From positions 1 to 39,949 of IMG/VR virus record IMGVR_UViG_3300027608_002035: a stretch of DNA of 39,949 bases; one strand, given 5' to 3'. Origin of the DNA: a virus. Positions within the stretch are counted from its first letter, which is position 1. The number at the start of each line of letters is the position of its first letter. The position numbers and the translations under genes were made by a program. Positions 1 through 7,426 of this stretch are shown piece after piece. The notes under the pieces are model-generated. The model saw only the letters and a program-made list of their open reading frames with translations, ran no database searches and was not told the DNA's origin.

Positions 1-66
1 CTAGAGGCTACAATTGATGCTATACAGAAAGCCCCTAATGCACCTGGTTTTCAGGAGAAAGAGTGA
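1..66 (+). CDS. Partial CDS, C-terminal end of unknown protein
   Basis: An open frame enters from the left edge and stops at TGA 64-66, giving 21 residues that end in PGFQEKE. The stop overlaps the GTG start of the next gene (GTGA), the same coupling used elsewhere in the window, which supports it as the tail of a real gene. Nothing about function can be said from this fragment. Confidence 0.6.
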   Translation, partial: LEATIDAIQKAPNAPGFQEKE

Positions 67-266
67 TTACGCGCATGTATCTTACAAAACAAAATAAGGC
101 TTTGATTGCCTCTTACGCCCGTAGCGTCCTCGGAGCGGCTGTTGCTACCTACACAGCCACACAGGATTGGAAGTTGACCCTAAATGCTCTCTGGGCTGCG
201 GCTTTGCCTGTGGCTATGCGTTTCTTTAACCCTAATGACACTGCTTTTGGTAAGGGTGAAAAGTGA
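63..266 (+). CDS. Putative holin (small membrane protein)
   Basis: This 67-aa protein has a hydrophobic, alanine-rich centre (residues about 17-53, with segments such as SVLGAAVATYTA and ALWAAALPVAMRF). The centre is broken by a short polar stretch, so one or two membrane segments are possible. It sits directly before the endolysin and overlaps it by 4 nt. The endolysin has no signal peptide and so needs a membrane pore to reach the wall, which is the main reason for the holin call. The GTG start at 63 has AGGAG at 53-57 with good spacing; an ATG at 75 is the alternative. Holins are too diverse for sequence alone to prove this. A second small membrane protein at 30738-30992 is a rival candidate. 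Confidence 0.6.
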   Translation: MITRMYLTKQNKALIASYARSVLGAAVATYTATQDWKLTLNALWAAALPVAMRFFNPNDTAFGKGEK

Positions 267-1069
267 ATTTACCCTTTATTAAACTTGTTGTCCCTACCGC
301 CCTTAAGCAGTATAAGAATGGTCAGTTAGCTGACAGCGTTCTTGCGCCCATTAAAACTGGTGGAAAGATGTACGCACCAGTTGCGGCAGAGTTCAACAAG
401 CTATATGACGCAGCAATTGCCGCTGGCATCAAGCTAAAGAACGTTGGTGACTACCGCTCATTCCAGGGTCAGTTAACAATGTTTATGGATCGTTATGTAA
501 CCACCGATACTGGTACAGGTGTAACCCGTCAATATGAGGGTAAGACCTGGTGGTTAAAGAAGGGCAAAGCTCCTTCAGCTGCCCCAGACCCTACTGGCCT
601 TAAGGGTTCTAACCACGGTTGGGGTCTTGCCATTGACCTTGGTTACGACCAGGGTGGTAAGACCGCTTCATTTGGTGTAAACGTTCCTGCCTTCCAGTGG
701 ATGTGCGCAAACGCTCCCAAGTATGGTTTCTACCTTCAGGGTAATAACCCCGCTTCTAAAGAGTTTGAAGCTTGGCACTGGCAGTATTGCCTTGGTGACG
801 CATCCCCTGATGGTTCAGTACAAGCCGCTCCAGCGGCACCTGCAGCAGCACCTGCTGGCGGTGGCATGAAGTTTGATTATCCAGGTACTCCAGTAGGACT
901 TGGTTCAAAAGGTGCTGCCGCTTCTTTGGTTCAAGCAATTATTGGTGCAAAAGCTGATGGTGATTTTGGCCCCAAGTCTGTTGCTTCTCTTAAGGCATGG
1001 CAAACTGCTAATGGTCTAACTGCGGACGGCTCCGTCGGTCCTGTAACATGGAAGAAGATGTTCGGCTGA
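263..1069 (+). CDS. Endolysin: M15 peptidase plus peptidoglycan-binding domain
   Basis: This 268-aa cell-wall hydrolase is expected to cut peptide cross-links of host peptidoglycan at lysis. The N-terminal part is a D-Ala-D-Ala carboxypeptidase/VanY-like M15 domain. It shows the zinc motif SNHGWGLAID with H118 and D125, and the second motif EAWHW with catalytic E169 and zinc ligand H172. An Ala/Pro-rich linker (about 181-201) leads to a C-terminal peptidoglycan-binding type 1 domain (about 210-268, with DGDFGPKSV and DGSVGPVTW). There is no signal peptide, so release depends on a holin; the preceding 67-aa membrane protein is the obvious partner. The GTG start at 263 overlaps the holin stop and has a purine-rich AAGGGTGAA upstream. 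The exact bond cleaved cannot be told from sequence. Confidence 0.92.
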   Translation: MNLPFIKLVVPTALKQYKNGQLADSVLAPIKTGGKMYAPVAAEFNKLYDAAIAAGIKLKNVGDYRSFQGQLTMFMDRYVTTDTGTGVTRQYEGKTWWLKKGKAPSAAPDPTGLKGSNHGWGLAIDLGYDQGGKTASFGVNVPAFQWMCANAPKYGFYLQGNNPASKEFEAWHWQYCLGDASPDGSVQAAPAAPAAAPAGGGMKFDYPGTPVGLGSKGAAASLVQAIIGAKADGDFGPKSVASLKAWQTANGLTADGSVGPVTWKKMFG

Positions 1070-1082
1070 TAAGGAGCCCTTA

Positions 1083-1955
1083 ATGGCTGTAAGAATTCAA
1101 ATTAGACGCGGTAATACCTCCGATTGGAGTACCGCAAACCCTACCCTTGCTGCAGGTGAGATTGGTTTTGACACCCAAGCTAAGCTCTTTAAAGTCGGTA
1201 CTGGTTCAGATACATGGAGCGCCCTTCCAGGCGCAGCAAACATGGGTGACATTACTGGTATTTATGCAAGTACCGGTTTGACTTACGGTGCTAGCACTAG
1301 TCTTTATGGAACCGCCTCAGCTGGAAATATGGGCTCAACTGGTGAGGTTTACTTAAAAGTAAACGACGCTTACGTTGTCACTGCTGGTACATTTGATGCT
1401 GCTGGTGACTTAATTGTAGGTACTGGTTCTGACACCTACGGCAAACTAACTAAAAGTGCTTCGTCAAATGCTGTCTTAACTGCTGGTAGTAGTCAGTTAG
1501 TTTGGTCTACAGACCTAGTTCAAAACTCTTTGGTTTCTCCATTAGAAAAATGGTCAGTACAAGCAAGTTCCCCTGCTAGTACTCAACCAATCTATGTGAA
1601 CACTTCAAGTGCATGGTTTTATACAACGGCTACTTCAACTGGATGGATTCCTAATATTGCAGGAGCATCCTCTGTAACCCTTAGCTCACTCCTTGCGGTT
1701 GGGCAAAGTATCACGGTATCAGTAGCCGTAACAACTGGATCATCGGCTACTAGTGCGTACCCAACAACTCTTCAAATTGACGGGCTACCAGCGTCTACGT
1801 CTGGAAACAACATTACTTTGAAGTGGCAAAACGCCCTATCACCAACTTCAGGAAATGCTTCTAGTATTGACGTTTACACCTACTCTATTGTTAAAACTGC
1901 AGCTACATCTCCACCTAGCTACACAGTTTTTGCATCAAGGACTAAGTTTGCCTAA
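1083..1955 (+). CDS. Tail fibre / receptor-binding protein with Mtd-like N-terminus
   Basis: This is a 290-aa protein. Its first about 50 residues (RIQIRRGNTSDW, then LAAGEIGFDTQ and KLFKVGTGSDTW) match the short N-terminal module found on many phage fibres and on major tropism determinant proteins, which anchors the protein to the particle. The rest is rich in Ser, Thr, Gly and Ala with beta-type periodicity and no catalytic motif, as expected for a trimeric fibre. It follows the lysis cassette. AAGGAG lies at 1070-1075 and the next gene starts on its stop codon (TAATG). The two genes probably make parts of one adhesion structure. Receptor and fold of the C-terminal part are unknown. Confidence 0.75.
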   Translation: MAVRIQIRRGNTSDWSTANPTLAAGEIGFDTQAKLFKVGTGSDTWSALPGAANMGDITGIYASTGLTYGASTSLYGTASAGNMGSTGEVYLKVNDAYVVTAGTFDAAGDLIVGTGSDTYGKLTKSASSNAVLTAGSSQLVWSTDLVQNSLVSPLEKWSVQASSPASTQPIYVNTSSAWFYTTATSTGWIPNIAGASSVTLSSLLAVGQSITVSVAVTTGSSATSAYPTTLQIDGLPASTSGNNITLKWQNALSPTSGNASSIDVYTYSIVKTAATSPPSYTVFASRTKFA

Positions 1956-3460
1956 TGCCCACATTCAATACATTTACCGGAGCATCAGCCAGAGCTTTAG
2001 GAATCATAAGTTCTGATCCTCCTGGCACCCCTGTTTTAACTTCTTCGGCTACTGCCACAACTGTAACTGTTTCTCTAACCGTTACAGAAGGCGCATTCCC
2101 TATTACGGCTATTGAGTACCAAGCAAAGACTTCAGCAGCTTCATACTCTGGCACCTGGACTGTGTTGGGTGCTTCAGCACGTACCATTTCTTTGACTGGT
2201 TTGAGCACTTCAACTACTTATAACATTAAAGTCCGCGCAAAAGACCTTGCAAACCAATACAGTGTTGAAGCAGAAAAATCGCAAGCAACTTCTAATGAAG
2301 TAGTCCCAGGAACTCCAGCTTCAGTTAGTGTTTCATCAGCTGGTACAACTATTCTTACTGTTTCCTTTGGTTCCTCAACAGCTGGTACCTACCCAATTGC
2401 TAAATACCAATACAGTCTTGATGGGGGAACTTACCTAGACACTGGAGTTTCCCCTGGTCAAAGCTTTAACATTGGCGGTTTGGGAGTTTACACATCTCAT
2501 ACTGTTGCAATTAAAGCAATAGCCAGCTCTCCTGGTACTGGCGTTAGTAGTGCTCGCACTTCTGGTTCTGTATTGACAAATCCAACTATCCCAAGTGTTC
2601 CAACTATAAATTGGGCAAGAATGTCAGCGGATGACAGAACTACTGCAAAGCTTCAATGGAACTCTGTAACTACCAACACTGATAGTGACCGAACAGGTAC
2701 TGTTACTTACTACATTTATCCTTATGAAGTTGATGGCAGTGAAAACGTGATTGCTAACTTAACTGTGCAATCAACAACAAGTACATCTATTGATGTTGCT
2801 GTTTCAGAAAATAAAAACTATAGATTTTATGTGTACGCAAATAACGCAGCAGGTCAAAACAATGGGGCCTCGTATCGTGGTGCTTTGACAACTGGTTGGT
2901 CTACAGCCCCGTGGTGGTTGGACACCGCACTTGCTGAAGTCCATATTGGTAGACAAAGAGTTGCTAATGGTACTGGTGCAATCATACTTAACTTCCCAGA
3001 AGTTCCTGCTGAGCCTTGGAATACTGGGTTTATCTACGTAAACACTGCAAAAGTGTCTATAAAAAGAGCTACTGTCAGCGCAACGGTACCAAATACCTCA
3101 GGTGATTTTGGTAACACCCAAGGGTTACATTTTGTTTTAACTGATGCTCAAAATGGCGCAGGAAATTTTGTAGAGTCGATGCCACTACCTAGTACTAAGA
3201 CCGCAGCTCAAGGGTTTAACGTAAATGATATATATGAAGGTTTTTCAGGTGGTATTACTTCACAATCTCCATTTACTATAAACTTTAACCGAGGGGGAGG
3301 ATCAATTAGTAATCGTTCTCTAAAGGTTACTGAATACCAAAGTACTAGGTTTGACCAACCAAATAGTAACTACGGAACATTTACAAACCCTAGTAAAAAC
3401 CTATTAGCATTCTTCTTTAGGTTAGATGGTTATCAAGCTACCGGTTCTATTTACAACTAG
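1955..3460 (+). CDS. Tail fibre / surface protein with fibronectin type III repeats
   Basis: This 501-aa protein is built from tandem Ig-like modules. Repeats begin near residues 24 (PGTPVLTSSATATTVTVSL), 118 (VPGTPASVSVSS) and 212 (PTIPSVPTINWARM). Each has the FN3 pattern of an opening Pro-rich strand, a Trp or Tyr core, and a closing TTYNIKVRAKD-type strand. The last about 190 residues do not look like FN3 and may be the receptor-binding tip. FN3 arrays are common on phage fibres and on secreted actinobacterial enzymes, where they act as spacers or weak carbohydrate binders. The ATG overlaps the previous stop, so translation is coupled to the preceding fibre gene. Assignment as a virion fibre rather than a chaperone or adhesin is by context. 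Confidence 0.7.
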   Translation: MPTFNTFTGASARALGIISSDPPGTPVLTSSATATTVTVSLTVTEGAFPITAIEYQAKTSAASYSGTWTVLGASARTISLTGLSTSTTYNIKVRAKDLANQYSVEAEKSQATSNEVVPGTPASVSVSSAGTTILTVSFGSSTAGTYPIAKYQYSLDGGTYLDTGVSPGQSFNIGGLGVYTSHTVAIKAIASSPGTGVSSARTSGSVLTNPTIPSVPTINWARMSADDRTTAKLQWNSVTTNTDSDRTGTVTYYIYPYEVDGSENVIANLTVQSTTSTSIDVAVSENKNYRFYVYANNAAGQNNGASYRGALTTGWSTAPWWLDTALAEVHIGRQRVANGTGAIILNFPEVPAEPWNTGFIYVNTAKVSIKRATVSATVPNTSGDFGNTQGLHFVLTDAQNGAGNFVESMPLPSTKTAAQGFNVNDIYEGFSGGITSQSPFTINFNRGGGSISNRSLKVTEYQSTRFDQPNSNYGTFTNPSKNLLAFFFRLDGYQATGSIYN

Positions 3461-3468
3461 GAGTACTT

Positions 3469-4293
3469 ATGGCTAGTAAGAAAAAAAGGGGTTTAGGAAA
3501 AAGCTTAGAAGAGTTATTAAATCCTGATAGCCCCCCTAGGCCAAATAAATGGCTTGATGAACTTCTTGAAGGTGCATACCGTTACGACGAAAGAGAAAAA
3601 GCTAGACGAGATCGTGAATTTGATATTTATGATACCCCTAGAAGTCGCAAAGCAATTGAGTATTTAGAAGGTGAAGAACGTAGGGCTGCTGAAGATAGGG
3701 AGGCAGACGAACGAGAAGAAGAAGCTCGCAAAAAAACGGATGAAGATGTAGCCCCAGAAGAAACAGAAGATGATTCTCTTCCTGTTCCTGAATACATTGA
3801 CTTTATTGGTCAAGCATCCGGATTTGGAGTTGATAAAGCATACCCAAGACCAGATTTAGTACCCACCTTCTACAACGAAGGTCCAGATAAATCTACTAGA
3901 GTGCATGCTATGCAGTTCATACCCACATCTAAGGGTACAGATCAAGTTACACCTTTTGCTTCTCAACTTCTTCCAGCTATGGGGTACTCAAAACAATTTG
4001 GTGTTGTTGGGGATATTCTTGTAGCGTTTGCTAGACCAAGCAAAGGAAAAAGTACTTTATTTATTTATAAAAATCAAACGGGTATGCAATGGCTAGGATT
4101 AAAGAATGCAACCTCTCTTGGTAAACGTATAAAAACACTGGGTAGTGCCGAACCTTATAGCCCTTCTATGGGTGCACGTTACAAAGATTTGCATAAAAAT
4201 ACAATGGACGGTGGAAGTCCATACGATAACTGGATTTTTAACGAAGACCAGTTAGCAAGATGGATGGTAATTAGACCAGATAACGAAAGATAA
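3469..4293 (+). CDS. Hypothetical protein, charged coiled N-terminus, KTSC-like C-terminus
   Basis: This 274-aa protein is of unknown function. Residues 1-105 are extremely charged (Lys/Arg/Glu/Asp) and probably helical or disordered. The C-terminal half contains a stretch that resembles the KTSC fold: a strand around STRVHAMQFIP, then GDILVAFARP, then STLFIYKN, then a Trp and a short A-T-S-L-G-K helix near residues 195-225. KTSC domains are small modules of unknown role, often on phage or RNA-linked proteins. The similarity is judged by pattern only and is tentative. It lies between fibre and packaging genes, begins 8 nt after the fibre stop with GGAG upstream, and is followed two bases later by the next gene. 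Confidence 0.6.
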   Translation: MASKKKRGLGKSLEELLNPDSPPRPNKWLDELLEGAYRYDEREKARRDREFDIYDTPRSRKAIEYLEGEERRAAEDREADEREEEARKKTDEDVAPEETEDDSLPVPEYIDFIGQASGFGVDKAYPRPDLVPTFYNEGPDKSTRVHAMQFIPTSKGTDQVTPFASQLLPAMGYSKQFGVVGDILVAFARPSKGKSTLFIYKNQTGMQWLGLKNATSLGKRIKTLGSAEPYSPSMGARYKDLHKNTMDGGSPYDNWIFNEDQLARWMVIRPDNER

Positions 4294-4295
4294 AA

Positions 4296-4574
4296 ATGAA
4301 TAATTTGCATACAATTGGTCCTATTTATTGGGTTCTTAAAGACAACGCAACAAGTAAAACTCCAAAACTGGCTATGGCATTTATGCGTCAAACGGGTTCT
4401 CCATGGCGAGTAGGTCGTGGCATTCAATTAAAAATGAATAATTATTCATTCCAAATTGGGTTAAGTAAGAAAACAAAAACAACTGATGACCTAGATGAGT
4501 TTGACGGTTTGCTGTACGCTATGCAGGGCCGAGTCATGGAAACATCCGTATTAGAAATTGGAGATTGGCAATGA
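4296..4574 (+). CDS. Hypothetical protein (92 aa)
   Basis: This small protein matches no family I can name. It has a WVLKD-type start and a central TGSPWRVGRGIQLKMNNYSF segment, and reads like a compact alpha/beta fold without membrane segments or cysteines. The start ATG lies two bases after the previous stop, and the end overlaps the next gene as ATGA, so it is part of the same transcription unit leading to the terminase. No Shine-Dalgarno sequence is clear, so translation may be coupled to the upstream gene. Confidence 0.65.
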   Translation: MNNLHTIGPIYWVLKDNATSKTPKLAMAFMRQTGSPWRVGRGIQLKMNNYSFQIGLSKKTKTTDDLDEFDGLLYAMQGRVMETSVLEIGDWQ

Positions 4575-4801
4575 AGTTGTTTATGAAACAAAAGATTGAA
4601 GAACAATCAAAAGGTTCCTCAATCCCCCGTATCTCTAAACTGGGTACTCCAGAATTACTTGATTGGTTTTCTATTTCAGTTATGGGTCTTGGTAAGTCAT
4701 TTGATGAATGGCGATACAAGGAAGGCCCAGATGAAGTGTCTTCTCATTTAAATGTTCTTACAGAAATTTGGAAAGAATTAAGAGATCGTAAGGAAGCTTA
4801 A
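4571..4801 (+). CDS. Hypothetical protein directly upstream of TerL (76 aa)
   Basis: This small, mostly helical protein contains the pattern LLDWFSISVMGLGKSFDEW and a C-terminal LTEIWKELRDRKEA. The ATG at 4571 is preferred over a TTG at 4565 because it forms the ATGA overlap with the previous stop and has GGAG at 4560-4563. The gene ends TAATG into the large terminase. Position next to TerL raises the possibility of a packaging accessory role, but it has no recognisable DNA-binding motif and I do not call it a small terminase. Confidence 0.65.
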   Translation: MKLFMKQKIEEQSKGSSIPRISKLGTPELLDWFSISVMGLGKSFDEWRYKEGPDEVSSHLNVLTEIWKELRDRKEA

Positions 4802-6372
4802 TGGAAGACATTGACTACGCTGACGTAGAAGATGAGGCTTTTGAAGAGATTGCTGGAACTGAGTTAGACGAAACTTCAGCAGAGTTTGTTGATGAACTTG
4901 TATTAAAGCTTGTTCTTTTTACAGAACAATTTTGTAATATTAAACTTTTTCCATACCAAGTTCCTATTGCCTATCGCATTATTGAATCCATTGTTTTAGG
5001 TGATGGTGAAGAAGTAACTTTGGTTGCCACCCGTCAGTCTGGTAAATCAGAAGTGCTTTCTAATGTCATGGCAGCAATGATGGTTATTCTTCCTAAGCTT
5101 TCAAAGGTGTACCCAACCTGGTTAGACAAATTTGAAAAGGGCTTTTGGTGTGGTGTTTTTGCCCCAGTTGAAGATCAAGCAGACACCGTTTTTAGCCGCA
5201 TTGTAAGCAAACTTACAAGTGAACACGCCCTAGATTTCCTCCTTGACCCAGAGATTGACGACAAAGCTACGTCAGGTGGGTCACGAGGTAAGGGCCGTAT
5301 TATCAGCCTTAAGCATTCTGGGTCGCTCTGCCGTATGCAGACTTGTAACCCTAAGGCAAAGATTGAATCTAAGACTTACCACTTTGTATTGATTGACGAA
5401 GCCCAAGAAGCTGACGAGTTTATGATTACAAAGTCAATCAAACCTATGTTGGCGTTCAATAACGGATCAGTTGTTTTAACTGGAACTGCTACTCGTAATA
5501 AGTCTTATTTCTATAAGATGATCCAATACAACCGTAGGCGGGACGTAAACTCAAAACGCAACCACAGGCAAGCGCATTTTGAATATGACTGGCGCGTAGC
5601 TTCAAAGTACAATGACAACTACGCAAAGTTTATTTCTAAAGAAAAGGTACGCATTGGCGAAGACTCAGATGAGTTTCAAATGTCATATTGCAACAAATGG
5701 ATCCTTGAAAAGGGAATGTTTGTAAGTGACGAACGCCTAAACCGTTTGTATGATCCGTCAATGGCCCTGGTTAAACAATGGTGGAGAACTCCAGTTGTTG
5801 TGGGGATTGACGTAGCTAGGTCTAATGACTCTACGGTAGTAACAGTATGTTGGGTTGACTGGGACCATCCTGATGGTTTTGGGTTTTACGAGCACCGTGT
5901 TCTTAACTGGCTTGAAATTAACAATACCGAATGGGAACAGCAGTACTTTGAGATTATTGACTTCCTTAGGAATTACGATGTATATCGTATTGGGGTGGAC
6001 TCACAAGGTGTTGGTGGGGCGGTTGCAGAACGTTTGCAAGTCCTGTTACCTAACATTGAGGTAAGCGCAGTTACATCTGATGCTAAGAATCAAAATGAGC
6101 GTTGGGTCCATTTAACAGAGTTAATTCAGCGTGAACAATTGATCATTCCTGGACATTCAAAAGCCAAAAGAACCAAGGTATGGAAGAAATTTAACCAGCA
6201 AATGTCAGACCTTGAAAAGGTTTACCGTGGTCCGTACATGCTGGCAGCTGCCCCTGATGAACGGGGAGCGTTTGACGACTTCCCAGATTCCCTGGCAATT
6301 GCATGCTGTATGTCTACGGTAGACGTTATGCCTACCGTGTCCGTCAGTGAGTCCCCCTTCTTTGGGCAATGA
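4801..6372 (+). CDS. terL: Terminase large subunit
   Basis: This is the 523-aa packaging motor that docks on the portal, pumps DNA with its ATPase and cuts concatemers with its nuclease. Walker A is ATRQSGKS (residues 76-83). Walker B is FVLIDEAQ with D199 and E200. A TGTAT coupling motif follows near residue 226. The C-terminal RNase H-like nuclease shows the expected acidic residues in GIDVAR (D337), GVDSQGVGG (D400) and DDFPDSLA (D492, D493, D496). The length is normal for a tailed-phage TerL. The start ATG overlaps the stop of the 76-aa gene. No small terminase was identified beside it; the HTH protein at 7151 is one candidate. Confidence 0.95.
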   Translation: MEDIDYADVEDEAFEEIAGTELDETSAEFVDELVLKLVLFTEQFCNIKLFPYQVPIAYRIIESIVLGDGEEVTLVATRQSGKSEVLSNVMAAMMVILPKLSKVYPTWLDKFEKGFWCGVFAPVEDQADTVFSRIVSKLTSEHALDFLLDPEIDDKATSGGSRGKGRIISLKHSGSLCRMQTCNPKAKIESKTYHFVLIDEAQEADEFMITKSIKPMLAFNNGSVVLTGTATRNKSYFYKMIQYNRRRDVNSKRNHRQAHFEYDWRVASKYNDNYAKFISKEKVRIGEDSDEFQMSYCNKWILEKGMFVSDERLNRLYDPSMALVKQWWRTPVVVGIDVARSNDSTVVTVCWVDWDHPDGFGFYEHRVLNWLEINNTEWEQQYFEIIDFLRNYDVYRIGVDSQGVGGAVAERLQVLLPNIEVSAVTSDAKNQNERWVHLTELIQREQLIIPGHSKAKRTKVWKKFNQQMSDLEKVYRGPYMLAAAPDERGAFDDFPDSLAIACCMSTVDVMPTVSVSESPFFGQ

Positions 6373-6378
6373 CCCAAA

Positions 6379-6394
6379 AAAGGTGCTAACCTTT
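6379..6394 (+). other. Short hairpin between TerL and the next gene
   Basis: AAAGGT (6379-6384) and ACCTTT (6389-6394) can form a 6-bp stem around a GCTA loop, six bases after the terL stop and ahead of a strong Shine-Dalgarno sequence. No T-run follows, so it is not a clear terminator; it could be an RNA processing or stabilising element. Confidence 0.3.
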
Positions 6395-6426
6395 ATACAT
6401 ACCTAGCTCCTACAGGAGGATTAAGA

Positions 6427-6828
6427 ATGGCTATTTCACCAAACCCTATGTTCCCCGAAACCCAGCAAACGATGTTTGAAAGCACGTATGCTCCCAGCAT
6501 GCCTGGTAACCGTGGGCCTCTTCGTTTTGAAGAAGGTATTGCAACTGACACCGACGTCCCGTATGACTTTGGTGTAGGTGCTTACGAAGATACTGCTCCG
6601 GCTCCTGGTCGTCAAAACCACAACAACCCTGAAATGTTCTACAAGTATGCTGAAGAAACTATGCGTGAGCGTGCTCATGTTGGTTCGGCTACTTGGATTG
6701 AAGCTCCTGCAATGTTGGGTGACTTTGTTCAAGGCTCAATGTCAGGTGAGGGTATGCCCGTATGGGAATACGCTTATAACACGGGTGGAATGATGAAGCG
6801 CCCGAATCCGACCGTCGTTTACGACTGA
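6427..6828 (+). CDS. Hypothetical protein between TerL and terminator (133 aa)
   Basis: No family is recognised. The protein is rich in Pro, Met, Gly and Tyr with many acidic residues, has no membrane segment, and looks largely extended, which would suit a minor structural or packaging-linked protein. It has the strongest Shine-Dalgarno sequence of the region (AGGAGGA at 6414-6420) and a dedicated terminator right behind it, which suggests substantial expression. Codon use is GC-richer than the small genes upstream, somewhat like the capsid gene. A virion location is only an inference. Confidence 0.7.
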   Translation: MAISPNPMFPETQQTMFESTYAPSMPGNRGPLRFEEGIATDTDVPYDFGVGAYEDTAPAPGRQNHNNPEMFYKYAEETMRERAHVGSATWIEAPAMLGDFVQGSMSGEGMPVWEYAYNTGGMMKRPNPTVVYD

Positions 6829-6833
6829 TCGCG

Positions 6834-6861
6834 CCTAGGTAGGCTTCTGCCTATTTCTAGG
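6834..6861 (+). other. Hairpin preceding the terminator
   Basis: CCTAG (6834-6838) pairs with CTAGG (6857-6861), and inside it TAGGC (6840-6844) pairs with GCCTA (6849-6853) around a TTCT loop. It lies between the stop codon and the terminator hairpin, so the transcript ends in two stacked stem-loops; the first could protect the mRNA 3' end. Confidence 0.5.
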
Positions 6862-6864
6862 GAG

Positions 6865-6894
6865 AAAGGACGGGGGTAATTCCCCGTCCTTTTT
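6865..6894 (+). terminator. Rho-independent terminator
   Basis: An 11-bp perfect stem (AAAGGACGGGG, 6865-6875, with CCCCGTCCTTT, 6882-6892) closes on a six-base GTAATT loop. It runs into a T-rich tail (TTTTT, 6890-6894). It separates the fibre/terminase block from the portal/capsid block, so a new promoter is expected shortly downstream, although none with clear -35/-10 boxes was found. Confidence 0.9.
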
Positions 6895-6955
6895 GTATCC
6901 CGTACAACTTTGTGTCTGGTAGAGTTTCTAACTCCCACACATCAAAGGACCTACA

Positions 6956-7126
6956 ATGGATTCAAACGACCTGTATTCAGCTTTAAACTTTCTCACTAGA
7001 GTCACCGTTCGTGGGTTTGATGAAGAGGAAGAACTTTTTAATTTAGTCTCAAAAATCAAAGCACAGATCATCCGCAACAACACAATCTCTAATGTGTATA
7101 CTAAAGAAGGCACGAAGGTCGCCTAA
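6956..7126 (+). CDS. Small hypothetical protein (56 aa)
   Basis: This short acidic protein begins MDSNDLYSALNFLTRVTV and ends NVYTKEGTKVA. It is probably two helices, with no cysteines or membrane segment. It is the first gene after the terminator and has AAAGGAC at 6944-6950 at suitable spacing from the ATG. Its stop is followed 24 bases later by the next gene, which has its own AAGGAG. Function is unknown. Its reality rests on start, ribosome site and fit in the gap between 6895 and 7151. Confidence 0.65.
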   Translation: MDSNDLYSALNFLTRVTVRGFDEEEELFNLVSKIKAQIIRNNTISNVYTKEGTKVA

Positions 7127-7150
7127 TCTTAATTACACAAGGAGCACAAT

Positions 7151-7426
7151 ATGGAGCAGGCAAAAAGCCTGGTAGCAGAACTCCTTTCACGTGACGTTGA
7201 CACAAACCGCATTGATTGTGGGTTTACCCGTTTGCGTAATCAAATGGATGTGGAAGAAGCAGAAGCATTAGATAAAGCTATTGAACTTATTAAAATTGAT
7301 AATGGTTCAGGAAAAGCCAAAGTGTATTCATGCCAGTGGCTTACAAGTGTGCTAAACAAGCATGGTTACAAAATCAGTTCAAGTACAATCTCAAGACATA
7401 TTTCAAAGAGGTGCAGTTGTGAGTGA
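7151..7426 (+). CDS. Helix-turn-helix protein, possible small terminase or regulator
   Basis: This 91-aa protein has a C-terminal segment, WLTSVLNKHGYKISSSTISR (residues 64-83), that reads as a helix-turn-helix with a recognition helix starting at SSSTISRHI. It ends in a Cys pair (RCSCE). The N-terminal half is a helical pair. Such proteins bind DNA as dimers. Because no other small terminase is visible and this gene lies between TerL and portal, a packaging role is possible, but it could equally be a transcription regulator. It has AAGGAG at 7140-7145 and overlaps the metallophosphoesterase start by 8 nt. Confidence 0.65.
   Translation: MEQAKSLVAELLSRDVDTNRIDCGFTRLRNQMDVEEAEALDKAIELIKIDNGSGKAKVYSCQWLTSVLNKHGYKISSSTISRHISKRCSCE

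Noticed and set aside
6895-6955. Promoter expected after the first terminator
   Set aside because: Some weak hexamers exist (TTGTGT, TAGAGT), but spacing is wrong, so no call was made.
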